From Fasciolopsis buskii (Eukaryota; Platyhelminthes; Trematoda; Plagiorchiida; Fasciolidae), in contig LUCM01003968.1 of the NCBI GenBank assembly GCA_008360955.1, positions 537,244-601,243 of the forward strand: 64,000 nucleotides of DNA, in the 5' to 3' direction. The notes beneath the pieces were generated by a model. That model was not told the DNA's origin. It searched no databases and saw only the letters and a list, made by a program, of their open reading frames with translations. The translations under genes and the position numbers were made by a program. Shown piece by piece: positions 13,601 through 24,069 of this stretch (positions are counted from its first letter, which is position 1; the number at the start of each line of letters is the position of its first letter).

Positions 13601-16600
13601 ACTTGAAGAATGTTTCATTCCGCTTTTTGTTTAGAATTTTTTTCAGGTGGCATCAGTTTGTCTCGAATGACATGTGGAAAAAATCACTACATTCTAAGAG
13701 TTACAAGATGCATTCTTTCGGAAAGTTGGGCGGTCTCGAAAGCGGTATATTCACCGTAAAAAAATCATAAAGATTCTAACTCTTGCTACTTACTTACCTT
13801 TAGAACTGCTAGAATGACATCATTTCTATTTCAGATTGTCCAACAGAATTAGACCGACATTCCACAATAAAATATTAGACTTTCTCACATGTATTTCAAG
13901 ATTTATGAAGCTACTGGTTCTTTGGGTTATCCAGAGAAACTGAGTAACCATCAGTTTCTGGTAAATCAACATTATGACGTGCAGGTACGCAAGGCTATCG
14001 AGGCATGACAAATTGGTTTTTAGGTCCAGTATGGTTAATTTTTATTATTAAGTTACCTACTAAAAGTGATCTAAGTAGCCATTTTCAAAATCAAGTTTTA
14101 CTCGCTCTCATAGCTTCGCCCACTCTCAAGGACCATGCCATTTCCTCCTATGCAGGCGAAAAAACAAGCGAAAAATTCCCAAGTTCTCACTGATTTCAGT
14201 ATACATCAAATTCTGTGAAACTCAGATGTGCATTAGAATGATTGATTTTGCCACTAATCCCTTTCTTACTCCTCTTTTATTGAGCTGATCATTCAAAGTT
14301 CCATGATGTGTATATTACGTCAAGAGCTTCTCCCACAGTATTGTTTACGTATTAACTACGATTGCATCCATCTACATAATTACTATTGGACTGGAAGCTA
14401 AAAATGAAAACTACTGATAAAGTTATTTCACAAAATCACTGGTTGACGGCAGCTCGTGTTTCCAATGATGGCAATAGTAATTCGGAATGCTACTCTGTTT
14501 CCACACGTCAGTCGATTGTTGAATGTTACTAGAAACTATTAAAGGCCTTCGTCTAAAATTTTGCGGACTCCTTGAGCTTGTTACGTTTCGTATCAGCATA
14601 GTGTTTTCTGTCTGGGACGACATTCTAGTTTCATATGGTTCTTCTTCTGAAAGTACGCAGGTAAACTGAACGCAGGCAGTCTTACCTACTCAGCACTTAC
14701 TCACTGAAGGCAAGCGAATGATTCTGGCATATATCAGTTGTCCGGTGGTTTGATAATATCCAATCGCCAGTGTGGCAATAAATACAATTATCCCAAATTA
14801 CACGACTAGAACTGTGAAAGCTTTGGCCGAGCAAATGATAAAAGGCTCACAGGAGTCCGGAGTTTTACAGAGTAGGGGAACACTTTTGACAGCATGTATA
14901 ATGATTTACTGGCATGAGTACGAAAGAAAGGAGAAAAGATTGCTTGCCAATTTTGTCTTCTCAATGTTTCCAAAGAGACTATTCCAAAAATTCAAAGAAC
15001 TTATCACTCCCTGATGTACTTTCTTTTACTGGGAGCAAGTGGTGTGGATTTTCGACAAGCAATCAATATGAATGTCCATGTTTGGATGCGAGTACAGTGA
15101 ATTTCCCATACCTATCCCCTAGCCTTCAGATGGTCTGTTAGCACCGGTCCGTGGTTCCGGGATAGATGAAATGGTGCAAAGCAACCAAGTTTATCCGGAA
15201 AACTATTTTCTCCAATGTGAAAGTGTGAGTCGACAGAAATTTTCGGTGGTGATATTTTTACACCCTAGTCTCTGCAGCTGATACGTTTGATACACAACTA
15301 ACCAATTTCGCTAAAGTTTACCTGATGCAAAAAGAAATAGTAAACTGACATAAATATTTGTGTTCACAAACCACCGAAAGTCTCAATACTGAGCAACATG
15401 AAAAAGACAAGCGTAGAAAAGTCCGGTTCTGTTTTGCACTTATACCACACATTTGCACAAACCCTGCAATGCAGTTAACAGTAATGAACCAGTGTAGATC
15501 GACGAATAAAGCGGTGCCTTTTTCTGTCACGGTGCATAAAGTCTCTGTGATGCAAGTGCAAAAAAACGAAGATGAGTAGCAGAAACAAGAAACCGATTAT
15601 CTGGAATTAAGGGACCGTAGTGACCATTTAATTACAGGGATTACCTGATACTGTGCGAATCGGAATCAGATTCAGTTTGTACTCTTCTGAAAATGCTGTC
15701 GGCAAAAGTCGTTTTTGCATCTTTTTTAAAGTGGTGAATGTTACTGTTTTCAGTAGCATGCTCGGCACATAGGTTGATGAAAAAATTCGTGGGAAGCACA
15801 CGAACGGTTCGACGATTGCTCCCCCTCATCAGATATGCATACCCAGTACTCTACTCTTCCGAGCGGCACCCTTGCTTAAACGATGAAAAATTCCCGCCGA
15901 ACCACCATGGGATTTTGACACCAATTAATTATTCATACATGCTTCTAACGGTTCAAAAAAGATCACAATGCTGAATGCTGATTTAACAAAACCATCGGAG
16001 TATTCACCACTTTTCTTCGTCGTAAACCACAGTACTGGCTAGATTCTGCATATTCTAAGTTCGATGTTGAAAATACGGTCTTAGGGTAAGTTATAATCAG
16101 TTGGATAAAACTCAACACATTGATTAATCTGTGGTAAGAATTTCTATTTTTAAATAGACTGGGTAAGGAATGAATATCCATTGTAAAAACAAACAAAGAA
16201 AACAATTGACTTTCGCTACAAACTCTGTGAACCTGAACCAGTTTCAACGGACATGAAAAATAGAGGAAGAATCATGTTCGCCAGAGCAGTCGATTCGAGA
16301 CATGTAAGTTGGCAGTTTATAAAAATGGAAATTTTCTTCACTCTTCACAGACCCACATAACAATCGAACAAACAAAGTTCGCAACTGTTTTCCTGGCGAT
16401 TCTCTCCTTGACGCGATTAGGTCAGATTTTATCGCCGATTGCCATCCTATAAAGGCGGTAACTTTTAGACGATGGAGTTAATGAATCGTACTAGGTATTT
16501 CAGATCTTTTCGGTTTCTTTCGGAACACCCAAAGTGAATAAGATTGTGGTAATTAACCTGAATCAATAGTACAGTATTACTCCTCAAGTACAGAAAAGTA

Positions 16601-19600
16601 CCAACTGCGTGAGCTTACTCTCATTAGACAAGGAAGCCGTGAGGAACAGATCTTGGAAAGCATCTGAAGATGCGAACATAGATGGATTACCCTAGTGTAC
16701 TTGTGTGCCTATCTTTCTGAACGCACGCAGTACTCGAGGTCGAGATAAACAATGAGTAACCGTTACCTCACAATGCGCACATGAACGTGGCCGAGGAAAA
16801 CAGATTGGTGGTAGAGAGAATAACGAACGTTCAGTGAACCGCACCGGAACTTGTTTCGAAGCTAGCTGTCAGTAAAATTCAGCTGAAAAGAAGTTTCATC
16901 GAAAATGAAACTCCTTATGAGCACAGGCACTTTCCACGTAAGTCGTGGTAGTGGATGGGGAAAATGATAGGCACCACGGCGATTTCGAAACCCCAAGAAA
17001 TCCGTCGAAGATAAGAATGAGCGACCAATGAAGAGATGATACTTAGAAGTCCAGGCCAATCCAAGCTAGGAGAGTTCAGATGTATAAAAACGTATTTTTC
17101 CGTTCCAGTTTCCTTTTGAAACAGGTTGGCTAGAATCTTAAAAGGTCCAAGCAATTTGCATAGGAATTCCAATGATCCGCTATTGGAAACATCACTCGTT
17201 ACAGATAAATACGTTGCGCAGTATCATAGTTAGGTGCCAAGGATATGTGCAGGTTTTCAACTTGATTGCTATTCAAAAGCAATAAGGAAATTTAACAGAG
17301 ATGCTGTGAAGTAAGTGAAGGTTGTAATCATTCGCTGTGAGCACAAACTTTATCCGCTTCTGTGAAACGTCAGACAAACATGAATCCATTTCACACAATT
17401 CATCATGTTGTAACATGTATAGGGTCGGGGATCCTGTGAGAGGGGAATCCCAAGCGTTCTGATCTGAAATGCGAATAAAATCATGATCCGAAACCCCATA
17501 AACACATTAGCCGGCATCAACGCTAACACAGTCCCAATCAAGACAGTGGCAGATGGCCTAACTATTACAATGCCTATTAAAACTTGCACAACCCTTTATA
17601 CTTGGGATCAGTTTTGATGTCAGCACTTTTATCCTGCCCACACAGAAACGGATTCAGCTGTCCAAAACAAATGCCTTAGTGGGTCCAAACGAATCGGAAA
17701 TGAAAGTGATCATCTTGGGTTTTTATCTGCTGCACACATTGGTGATAAATGTGAGTTCTGACCACCGTAAATCATCCAATAGATAAATCGTGTTGTTTGA
17801 AATTTACTCTTCATCGTGCCATTAGTCCTTCCCTTGACCTTGTTCCTTAGTTCAAGCTAGTGGGCACATAGGTTACAAGTACGGTCGCTCGCAACTCTTT
17901 CATGAGCTAAATGTCGTCCATCCAGTTGACGCTGCTGTCGTTAGCACTTTTCTTTCATCGATTTTCACCAATATTCCTTTGCTCTTGAGATGCAACGCAT
18001 GTTTAAATTGACTACCAATCCTTTTTCTCGAAAATTATATGAGATTTGTAAGCAAATTTATTCAGCACAAATCCAAAAGGTTAATCTTTTATTTGCATTG
18101 AAACTGAGTCTTCGACAACTAGAAAAATGTCCATTCCGTTTTCATTGCTTAGTTGTATGGAGCCATAGAAACTGGTTCCGCTCTTATTTTTTGACATTTG
18201 CTTTTCTTTCGGAGATCCAAAGCTATGAACTATGTTTGTTTTTCTTTTTTCAAATCATTACAGCGAAACGATCGATCGTACATTCGTGTGGGCATTGATT
18301 CCTCCGTTCTGAGAAGTTCGCGCTTGTAAAGAGGCCGTAGTGGTTTTTCCATTAAACCACTTTCTTACCAAATGAAATTTGAGTGGGTAGTCAAACGAAA
18401 GCCACACGTTCTAAAGAAATTATCCCTTGGGAGTAGAATATATACACCCAACTAAAATGAAGCTAAGCGTGGGAAATTTTCCTTTCCCGCACGTTTATGA
18501 TAAACTCCGTAACCCTCTAGGTAGGTATAGGTTACGAAACCGATACGATGTCAATAGTTTGTCTTCGTGCAAATGTACACAAAACAAAATGTCCCCATAA
18601 AACGTATCTTTTCTATATCGACTAAGGTCGCCCCATTTGCATAACTAACCGGTAAATTCCACGATTATTAATGTGCTGTCGGTAATTCGACAATTTACAC
18701 GACAAGACCACGTGGTTCCTGGACTAGCAAATTATTGACAAGAACTATGGTAGCATCTGCTAATATTCCTAAATTTTAACGCTCCAGGTTAGTCCAACCA
18801 TGCTACTTTTACTGTAGCCCAAATTGTATACATATTTGCATGGATTGACCATCAGTCATCACGCATAGTCGAAGGAGCTTCGTAACAGAATCAGGAACTC
18901 GGTTCACTTCACCTGTCGTCATTCTTACACCTTCGACAAAAGATACGGTTGATCCGTCCGTACAGCCAATTATAAATAACATTGATATTTGTTGTTTATG
19001 ACAAATTACCGGTGATTCCTTTACTCATTAAGCAATTGCAGCTCACTTAAACGAGTGAGCAAACTTCCGTATAAGTTTCGCACATTTCCTGTTCCCTACA
19101 GTAGACCCACAGTTTGCCAATATTTCTCTAAGATGTCGCCCGCGCACACATTCAGACATGTGAAGAACACATGTCGAAGTCCTCACTCCTTCTAGTCCTG
19201 TTTTCCACGTACCTCTGGCCAACATGTAGTATACTGCTCACCAAATCAACGACACACTCACACTTCTGGAAGACATCGTGACTGATAAGGGACTCATACG
19301 AGACCACTATTATTGGGCGCTGAACAACCACTTTATCCAGTTCTAGAACCACCACCACGACCCCCATCGCACGTAGCTTCCTTCTTATTAACAGAAGACA
19401 ACGCAACTTGGCACGCCAATAATTCGACATTATTTTAACATTGCATTACAGTAGCATTCACAAGATTCCGCGCTTCCCCAGCGTTTATCAAGTCCTTTAG
19501 TTCAACCCCATTTACCTTTACCGCAACAGATAATGATCTTGAAGTACTCGAAAGAAAAGAAACGGCGGGAATGGTGGAACTGCCTTTCTCCACCGGTTGA

Positions 19601-22600
19601 GAGCGATCTCTTGGGAACTCTCTTCTATTTATTCCGCTTCTCGGTTCAACCCCCCACCCGTTGTTGCTCGTTCCCCGTCAGTAACCCCACAATGTTTGCT
19701 GGGTGCCGGGTTGCCACATCTGATTGCTGTCCCATTTGTCCATCCCCGCCGATGCTCCCCAATAGCCGGAGCCCGTCGAGCATTGCGGCTGACTCCGGCC
19801 TCCACATCACTCAGTTTCCGGACGAATTCGAAATAGTGACGTATTTTCGGCGCTCTTCTACCTCCTCACACTTAACAACCTCGCTCAATTGATTATAGTT
19901 TTGGCCAATTAGTACTTTTTTCATTGCATGATTCGACACACGAACGACCAAAAATCCTGGCACACGGCATTCAATATCTTCGACTCCTTCTGGGTAGCCA
20001 CGATTTGCCAACGTTTCCAGCTCTCCCACGAGAACGAGGATATCTAATTCAGCCATTTGCTGTCCCCGTTGAAGCGATTTCTGGTATTCTATCGGATGTC
20101 CAGAAGTTTCCAAGAGATGCCCAACTGTTCTTAACCCTCTGCCTATGTTCTCGTCCTTCAGCACATCCTCTTCACTAACTCGATCGTATGACTGTCCAGA
20201 TAACAAACTCATTATGACGTCGGGTCGCTCCTCCGCAGAAAACCACCTAACATGGCGCCGCACTTGGTCCTCCCACAGCGCATAATTTCCTCCCATGAAA
20301 AACTTGTCTGGCACGGATAGCGACAGTCTCGGATGGCGATCGTAGAATCAACTTTCGTCCAAGAGCCGAGCGATTTCCTCGACCGAATCGACTCGTAAAT
20401 GATGTGATAATTTCTAAGTTATGACACCAATTTATAACAGTCAACAGGGAGAAGTCGGAATCACCGGAACAAGATTTATCGCAAGTGGCCGACAAGAATA
20501 AGGACACTATAATAAACGAAAGAAGTGAAATCACGGTTCACTCTTTCGAATTACTCCACTGTCCTTCAATGTTGTCCGTTCATCCCTGATCACTATTGCA
20601 AATCAATCTCGCAGTGACTTCCAAGTACCGTAACTCATTCAAGTCAGATGTCATTCTTCTAAGCTCAAAGATCACGTCGGAGAAATCGAAGTAGTAAAAA
20701 AGCGTCTAGTTAAGAAGTCCAAGTCGTTCACGAGGTCAAAAATCAAGGCTAACGACACACTTATAAATATGGAGGGATATTACTACCTACAGTATTGCAT
20801 CTGCAATTTCTGATATCGACATCCACGTGTTATGAATCAATACTTAAATCTGTTCTTCTTAACGGGAACATTCTGAAATTTCCCAAGATCTTACAATTTC
20901 ATTGACTACACATTTTTTATTTTCAAAATGGTAACAGTTGTTTCTATATTGAAGAACTGATTCGTCATGCTACATCTTACTGAAATAAGTGTTATTCATA
21001 CGAGTAACAACTACAGCGGGTTGAGCCATGAATAGCTAAACTCGTAGGTTTGTGGTTCTCATTGATCCAAATGTATCGTCAATTCAAGTGAAATCAAATA
21101 TAGTGAATTTTGATGAGTATAGCCCTACTTACGAAAAACAAATATCTCGCGAGATTCAACTTTGTCCACTGGATATCTGTTCCTTCCAAATATTCGATTA
21201 TTTGTGTTCATTGGAAAACATAGTCCTTCGGCTTTCGTTGAATTGCATAGCCCACTATGCTGAACATCTGCAGAAACCAAATTGGACTTAGAGTTGCCTC
21301 GATGGGGCTCAGCTGTTCGAGGATAACAATATTTTTTTATCAGACTTCCGCAACACATTTCGAAACTAATTAGAAAATGTCCTGCATTCTGACATTTCTG
21401 TTTTGTATTGTCAGACTGTCCATAAATCGTCGTTTTAAAAAAACAATCGATTGGCCGGGTGCATAACATACCATGAAGTAAATGATTTGCGATTCTGTCT
21501 CCTCAGTTTAATCCGCTTCGTGAACTTGGAACCTAAATGAATAACATTTGAATAATCTTCACTCAGCAATGTAGGACGATTTTCGAATCACTCTATAAGG
21601 TACAATATAACCGGAAATTCTTCAACTAAAGGGAATAAAATGCAATAATCTGTCTACTGCACACCAACTGGGAGATAGCAAAAGATCACTTAAAAACCCT
21701 GGCTAGATGCCAGTTGATTCGAAGAGTGAAATAATGGAATATGCAATCGATGGGATATCCACAGCTCCCACATTTGTGATGTCCAGGGGTATTGACGCAT
21801 TCCAAACCAAGCGAAGTACAACAAAACCCTCCAAGATTTGTCGGTAGAAGCTTAGGCAGAACGCATGCCGTGGGATTTGATAATCATTTCAAATCAGTGG
21901 ATCACTAAAGAACCGAATAAGACATTTGTTACGCAGTTTCTGACAAGCTGCTTATTTTGCTTTCGCGTAGTCACAAGACTGTACCGTATTGGATCGCGTA
22001 AGATGCCAGCAGATTTAAGACAGTTCTTTGGACTGGTCGTCAGTTCGATCCCACTCGCATCATATTAAACAACCATCTCTCCTCGTATACAGTGGACTGC
22101 ACAGTGATTTTTCACTGTTTAAACTACCGGACAGACTGGCCCCACTTTAAACTCCAGTGATTAGGCTATAGTATTCGAACAGGAGAAGCCGAGTAAATTA
22201 TCCTGCAGTGTCAATGGTCAGTATAACGGTGAAAATAAATCAAACAATGGTATAGAGCTGCTCCATCTAACATGTCAGGGATCGGTAGCGGTAGCAGCAG
22301 CACCACGCATCCACTGTGCCTAAACTACGGCGGCATAAATAACCGGAAATCTACAGACACTTTGGTATCAAGATCTCGATTGACATCATTTAATCATTAC
22401 TGAGTTTTGCAACTGGAATACATCTCTCTGAATAGATTGTCTTACAACCGGAAAAATTGGGCTATACGAAGAAATTTGAGCCGGATAGGCCCAAGAAGAG
22501 CATGAATACCTTCATCTCATTGTGTGTCGCGATGTTCAAAGATGTGATTTTGGATGATCTAACGGAGAAAAAGCAAAAAAACAAGAAAAAAGAAGATCCG

Positions 22601-23222
22601 GTGAGTTCTTGCAACAGTTTTCACGTTTTAATGAAAGAACAATAAAACACACGTACTCTGCTCCGACATTGCACTGTGCGTACTATGGGCATACATTTTT
22701 ATTCGTCAGTTTTCTTCAAGGTATAAAAATATTGATTGACTATATCACAGATGGGATTCTCGGGAAACTGTGAATATCATCATCTCTATGATATCACGTT
22801 AATTCTATTTCCACAGTTCGCAGGAATTATGTACTAGACCGAGAACATTGCAGTCCTTAATTGACTAGTGAATGACAATATGGTGGTAATCGACATGGAT
22901 TGAATTAAATTCAAATTTCTTGATAATGACAACGACCAAACTGTGAGATATGACATTCGGGAAAATTAACAACAAAAATGACGAGTACGCAGATACTGTG
23001 GTGACGTTAGGAGTAATTATTCTATGGAACCAATGGATATAAATAATCTGCCAGTTTTCTGAACTCCAGGTTTCGTATACGCACAAATTTGTGTTTAACC
23101 AATGTTTTGATATTTTTTCATTCAAGAACCCCATAGACGAATTCGAAGGATCGTTATTGGCACCAGCGAAACTGAACAGCATCAAAAAGTCGTTAGGTGA
23201 TGTGATGTGGAAGCGTCAAGTA
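1544..23222 (+). CDS. Unidentified multi-exon gene, helical lysine-rich product, convergent with HIRA
   Basis: I do not recognise this protein. Exon-like blocks with splice sites and compatible phases lie at 4136..4181 (0 to 1), 4414..4527 (1 to 1), 6024..6086 (1 to 1), 7078..7160 (1 to 0), 8709..8792 (0 to 0) and 11319..11468 (0 to 0). After a long gap come 22436..22600 (0 to 0) and 23127..23222 (0 to 0). A block ending in phase 0 at 1544..1618 could be the first exon. Exons between 11.5 and 22.4 kb are probably missing from this list, and the 3' end was not found. The visible parts predict amphipathic helices, Gln-rich and Lys-rich patches, no signal peptide and no membrane segment. The last two blocks could belong to a different gene. 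The case rests on splice-phase agreement, not on homology. Confidence 0.5.
2286..2316 (+). repeat. Imperfect AGT trinucleotide repeat
   Basis: A short AGT-rich run (agtagtgctagtagtagtaa) beside the 3' end of retroposon copy 1. It could be part of the insertion site or a slippage tract. Confidence 0.6.
2419..2465 (-). ncRNA. Hammerhead ribozyme motif, best preserved copy
   Basis: On the minus strand the core CTGATGA is followed by a stem II hairpin (TCCT, loop AACA, AGGA), then GAAAC and a self-complementary stem III (ACAGCTGT). The cleavage triplet GTA follows, then CAGTGC, which pairs with the upstream GCAATG (one mismatch) to close stem I. The pair next to the core in stem II is U-U instead of the usual G-C, so activity may be reduced. 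Layout and the zero-loop stem III resemble the minimal hammerheads of schistosome Sm-alpha. Confidence 0.75.
2472..2544 (-). repeat. tRNA-like Pol III core of retroposon copy 1
   Basis: Reads GCCCGGTAGTGTAATGGCTA at its start (A-box-like) and GAGTTCGCGTCCC (B-box-like) 40 nt later, with a partly paired acceptor stem. The anticodon-loop position reads CAG here and CAC in the 29.8-kb copy. Mismatches in the stems make it a SINE head, not a working tRNA. Confidence 0.7.
2655..2690 (+). ncRNA. Decayed hammerhead motif in the inverted arm
   Basis: The plus strand shows a degraded core (TTGATTA), an intact stem II (TCCC, AACT, GGGA) and GAAG then CAGC. It is the inverted-arm counterpart of the motif at 2419-2465 and is almost certainly inactive. 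Confidence 0.5.
3390..3498 (+). CDS. Possible exon (RDPSNFLLNTATF...), phase not compatible with neighbours
   Basis: A good acceptor (gtcttgcag) and donor (gtacgc) bracket one open frame of 36 codons, including FDPFSRRSLKHVPQIFRRLL. It needs phase 2 on entry, which neither the 1.54-kb nor the 4.1-kb block supplies, so an unseen exon would be required. It may belong to another transcript or be chance. Confidence 0.25.
4136..4181 (+). CDS. Candidate exon, 46 nt, unidentified gene
   Basis: Acceptor aaatcag, donor gtaagt; reads NQRYIGMNGRDGNAC and leaves 1 nt that the next block completes. An alternative acceptor 8 nt later gives VYRDEWERRQRM in another frame but does not fit the next exon. Confidence 0.35.
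4414..4527 (+). CDS. Candidate exon, Gln-rich helix, unidentified gene
   Basis: Acceptor atttcacag, donor gtgagt, 37 full codons. Contains LLMKIMVVQQFQQQSSMWQT followed by ALLQLLTK, an amphipathic Gln-rich helix. Phases 1 in and 1 out; only this frame is open. Confidence 0.5.
6024..6086 (+). CDS. Candidate exon, 63 nt, unidentified gene
   Basis: Acceptor atttcaacag, donor gtaaga. In phase 1 it reads DKPVFAFTDRIFPQLPTGEP, consistent with both neighbours. A second frame starting at ATG is also open but does not match the flanking phases. Confidence 0.45.
7078..7160 (+). CDS. Candidate exon, 83 nt, unidentified gene
   Basis: Acceptor ttattcccag after a pyrimidine-rich tract. Reads KLNPEVQREPVYKPLKQQRL then IPGVAPK, entering in phase 1 and leaving in phase 0 at gtatcg. 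Confidence 0.45.
8709..8792 (+). CDS. Candidate exon, 84 nt, unidentified gene
   Basis: Acceptor tcctgacag, donor gtaagc, phase 0 at both ends. Reads KPFSLAVEQAFAITLKCTLK then SAESYLIQ, a long amphipathic helix. One other frame is also open. Confidence 0.45.
9314..9500 (+). repeat. Short interspersed repeat, family B, copy 1
   Basis: Bases 9314-9400 (gaagggggcttggtcaac onward) match 50858-50945 at moderate identity, including a reversed B-box-like stretch (ggattcgaac). The tRNA-like part is therefore on the minus strand. On the minus strand at 9500-9473 there is a hammerhead-like CTGATGA with a perfect GCTC/GAGC stem II, but followed by AAAAC in place of GAAAC. Confidence 0.5.
11319..11468 (+). 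CDS. Candidate exon, 150 nt, unidentified gene
   Basis: Acceptor tctcttccag, donor gtaagt, 50 codons, phase 0 at both ends. Includes LLPKLQLMATGEKYQIDILE and IKEAVDILQCAFECIYLKI. It has the look of ARM/HEAT-like helical repeats, though I could not assign a family. This is the best single exon of the gene. Confidence 0.6.
12486..13037 (-). CDS. Unidentified 183-codon ORF, longest continuous ORF of the window
   Basis: This is the longest single ORF in the window and looks like none of the transposon proteins here. It starts MIGCSLWTGWVVWDVTNMVH, has a hydrophobic Trp-rich start, a charged middle and a Cys/His-rich end, and shows no domain I can name. Stop codons lie just upstream in the same frame. 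It sits in the long gap of the plus-strand gene. It may be an old transposon gene, an exon of a minus-strand gene, or chance. Confidence 0.2.
   Translation of the reverse strand: MIGCSLWTGWVVWDVTNMVHATKNETVVHRCEKVDLVAIHKEEVPLISLGTAIAMRALQRPGSHYPLRSQTRYRSLFRSMRAVTETQMKTEVNVPDILHGMDARMNILPLNRKVTIVQKVDIMCKNVPPFRNFGHFHRYKFGFAEQNDLITIQNCSHIVLLLSSIQPEQRHHQDNFCCYWYCY
13060..13269 (-). CDS. Unidentified ORF just upstream of the 183-codon ORF
   Basis: 69 codons, same strand, 22 nt from the next ORF. Contains IFQLDNNFSDVVFLVQGWAS and GYLTYDTKTGRTALTNGKS. The stretch NFSDVVFLVQG looks like the opening of a BTB domain, but the sequence after it does not follow the family. Splice-like sites exist (ctttag before GGAGAAAATG). 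Low confidence. Confidence 0.2.
   Translation of the reverse strand: MQKANAQGIFQLDNNFSDVVFLVQGWASVDLATRQGYLTYDTKTGRTALTNGKSATQQYALGDLLGWEN
19200..19530 (-). pseudogene. Retropepsin remnant with altered active site
   Basis: One frame reads VNGVELKDLINAGEARNLVN, where family members have an LxDTGA motif; here it is INAG, so the catalytic Asp-Thr-Gly is lost. A second frame continues with ESLISHDVFQKCECVVDLVS and ILHVGQRYV, matching the flap and C-terminal part. A frameshift lies between them. Confidence 0.65.
19811..20314 (-). CDS. Gag-like ORF of the gypsy remnant
   Basis: 167 codons without a stop. NYALWEDQVRRHVRWFSAEE, then DVIMSLLSGQSYDRV and HPIEYQKSLQRGQQMAELD, give the helical capsid pattern of Ty3/gypsy Gag proteins (an NYxxWExxVRxxL start, then VILSLL, then PVEYQxxxxxRxQ). 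Translation can run further upstream in the leader. After its stop another frame carries a degraded CCHC-like segment (RCGNPAPSKHC). Confidence 0.7.
   Translation of the reverse strand: MPDKFFMGGNYALWEDQVRRHVRWFSAEERPDVIMSLLSGQSYDRVSEEDVLKDENIGRGLRTVGHLLETSGHPIEYQKSLQRGQQMAELDILVLVGELETLANRGYPEGVEDIECRVPGFLVVRVSNHAMKKVLIGQNYNQLSEVVKCEEVEERRKYVTISNSSGN
20400..20430 (-). other. Possible primer-binding site of the gypsy remnant
   Basis: On the minus strand TTGGTGTCATAACTTAG follows a promoter- or U5-like stretch and precedes Gag. A TGG start is usual for a tRNA-primed site just after the LTR. I could not match it to a particular tRNA or see the LTR ends. Confidence 0.3.
22436..22600 (+). CDS. 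Candidate exon, 165 nt, lysine-rich end
   Basis: Acceptor ctgaatag, donor gtgagt, 55 codons, phase 0 at both ends. LGYTKKFEPDRPKKSMNTFI and LCVAMFKDVILDDLTEKKQK are followed by a Lys/Asn run. It belongs to the plus-strand gene by phase only. Confidence 0.6.
23127..23222 (+). CDS. Candidate exon, 96 nt, following the lysine-rich exon
   Basis: Acceptor tttttcattcaag. Reads NPIDEFEGSLLAPAKLNSIK then KSLGDVMWKRQV in phase 0, ending at gtgagt. A weaker donor 3 nt earlier is possible. No continuation was found before the RTE element that starts near 24.1 kb. Confidence 0.55.
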
Positions 23223-24069
23223 GTGAGTTCGCGTCCATTAATATTCTGCCATTCATTTGAATTGTAAACAGTTCGCGACCTAAGTTTGTAAACCATTCAA
23301 CTGACTTATCGAACGGACTTTGTAAGCAATCACTTTAGTCTTCGAACTCCAGACAGGCATCATCTTTTACTGATCTACTCAAAATAAGTTAGGTTTCTTC
23401 CTACTTCCGTGAGTGAAAAAGATGCACGAAAATAGGTCAGCAACTTTAAGGGTCATCCGGTTGTGATATATAAACGATGTAATGATGACAGACAAGAAAA
23501 TGATGGGTTGGAATTATGCCAGGTAAAGTTTTTCGTGTCAGCTGGTCTCTCTCGTAACTTTATCCAGGCTCTTTAGTTCACCTTCGACCTAACTCTTTTG
23601 GGCTGTTGAAATGATTGTAAGTTGAGGACCATCAGAGCTCGAAACTTCTTGTTTTCCGATTATACACCTCGAAGGAACCATTCTGTTATCTACTATGATT
23701 GTGCGCGGAGCAACTTCCGCAACTGCTGAAATTAGTCTTAGTTCTCTCCTCTAAAAAACAAACACCAAGTTCGAAAGTCTTCCTCGATCATGCAACAGAA
23801 AGATGGCGTCGATATACACAGTACCCGCATTAATGGACTGGATAAAAAGCAGTCGTGCATGCAAAAAGGGCTGACGAGTCGCTTGCTCCGAGTGCACTCC
23901 CTTTGAGAGATACTTCGGAGATGCAGCAAATCAGTGACCAATAAGTCCCTGAAAGCACAGCACCAAAGATGGCCTATAGTCAGACTCTGATCAAGATGAA
24001 CCAACAAGTAGGCCGTAAGTTAATTCCTGATTTCATCTAAAAATTAAACTGTCCCCTTATTGAATCGAA

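Larger units (their letters stand above)
11469..18850. other. Long stretch without recognised genes
   Basis: Apart from the two minus-strand ORFs at 12.5-13.3 kb, I see only short ORFs without family features. Coding-looking but unplaced pieces are at 14772-15014 and 17990-18060 on the plus strand. It is probably a large intron of the plus-strand gene. Confidence 0.35.
18850..20540 (-). mobile_element. Ty3/gypsy-type LTR retrotransposon remnant: Gag, protease and start of pol
   Basis: The order on the minus strand is 5' leader (20540-20340), Gag (20340-19560), retropepsin (19530-19200) and the linker that precedes reverse transcriptase (19200-18900). The linker shows REILANCGSTVGNRKCAKLI, like the segment before RT in gypsy Pol. 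Frameshifts and stops separate the parts. No reverse transcriptase, integrase or second LTR was found, so it is a 5' fragment. Confidence 0.7.

Noticed and set aside
14772..15014. Plus-strand ORF of 80 codons as an exon of the unidentified gene
   Set aside because: The acceptor is weak, no donor leaves the right phase, and the ORF ends in a stop.
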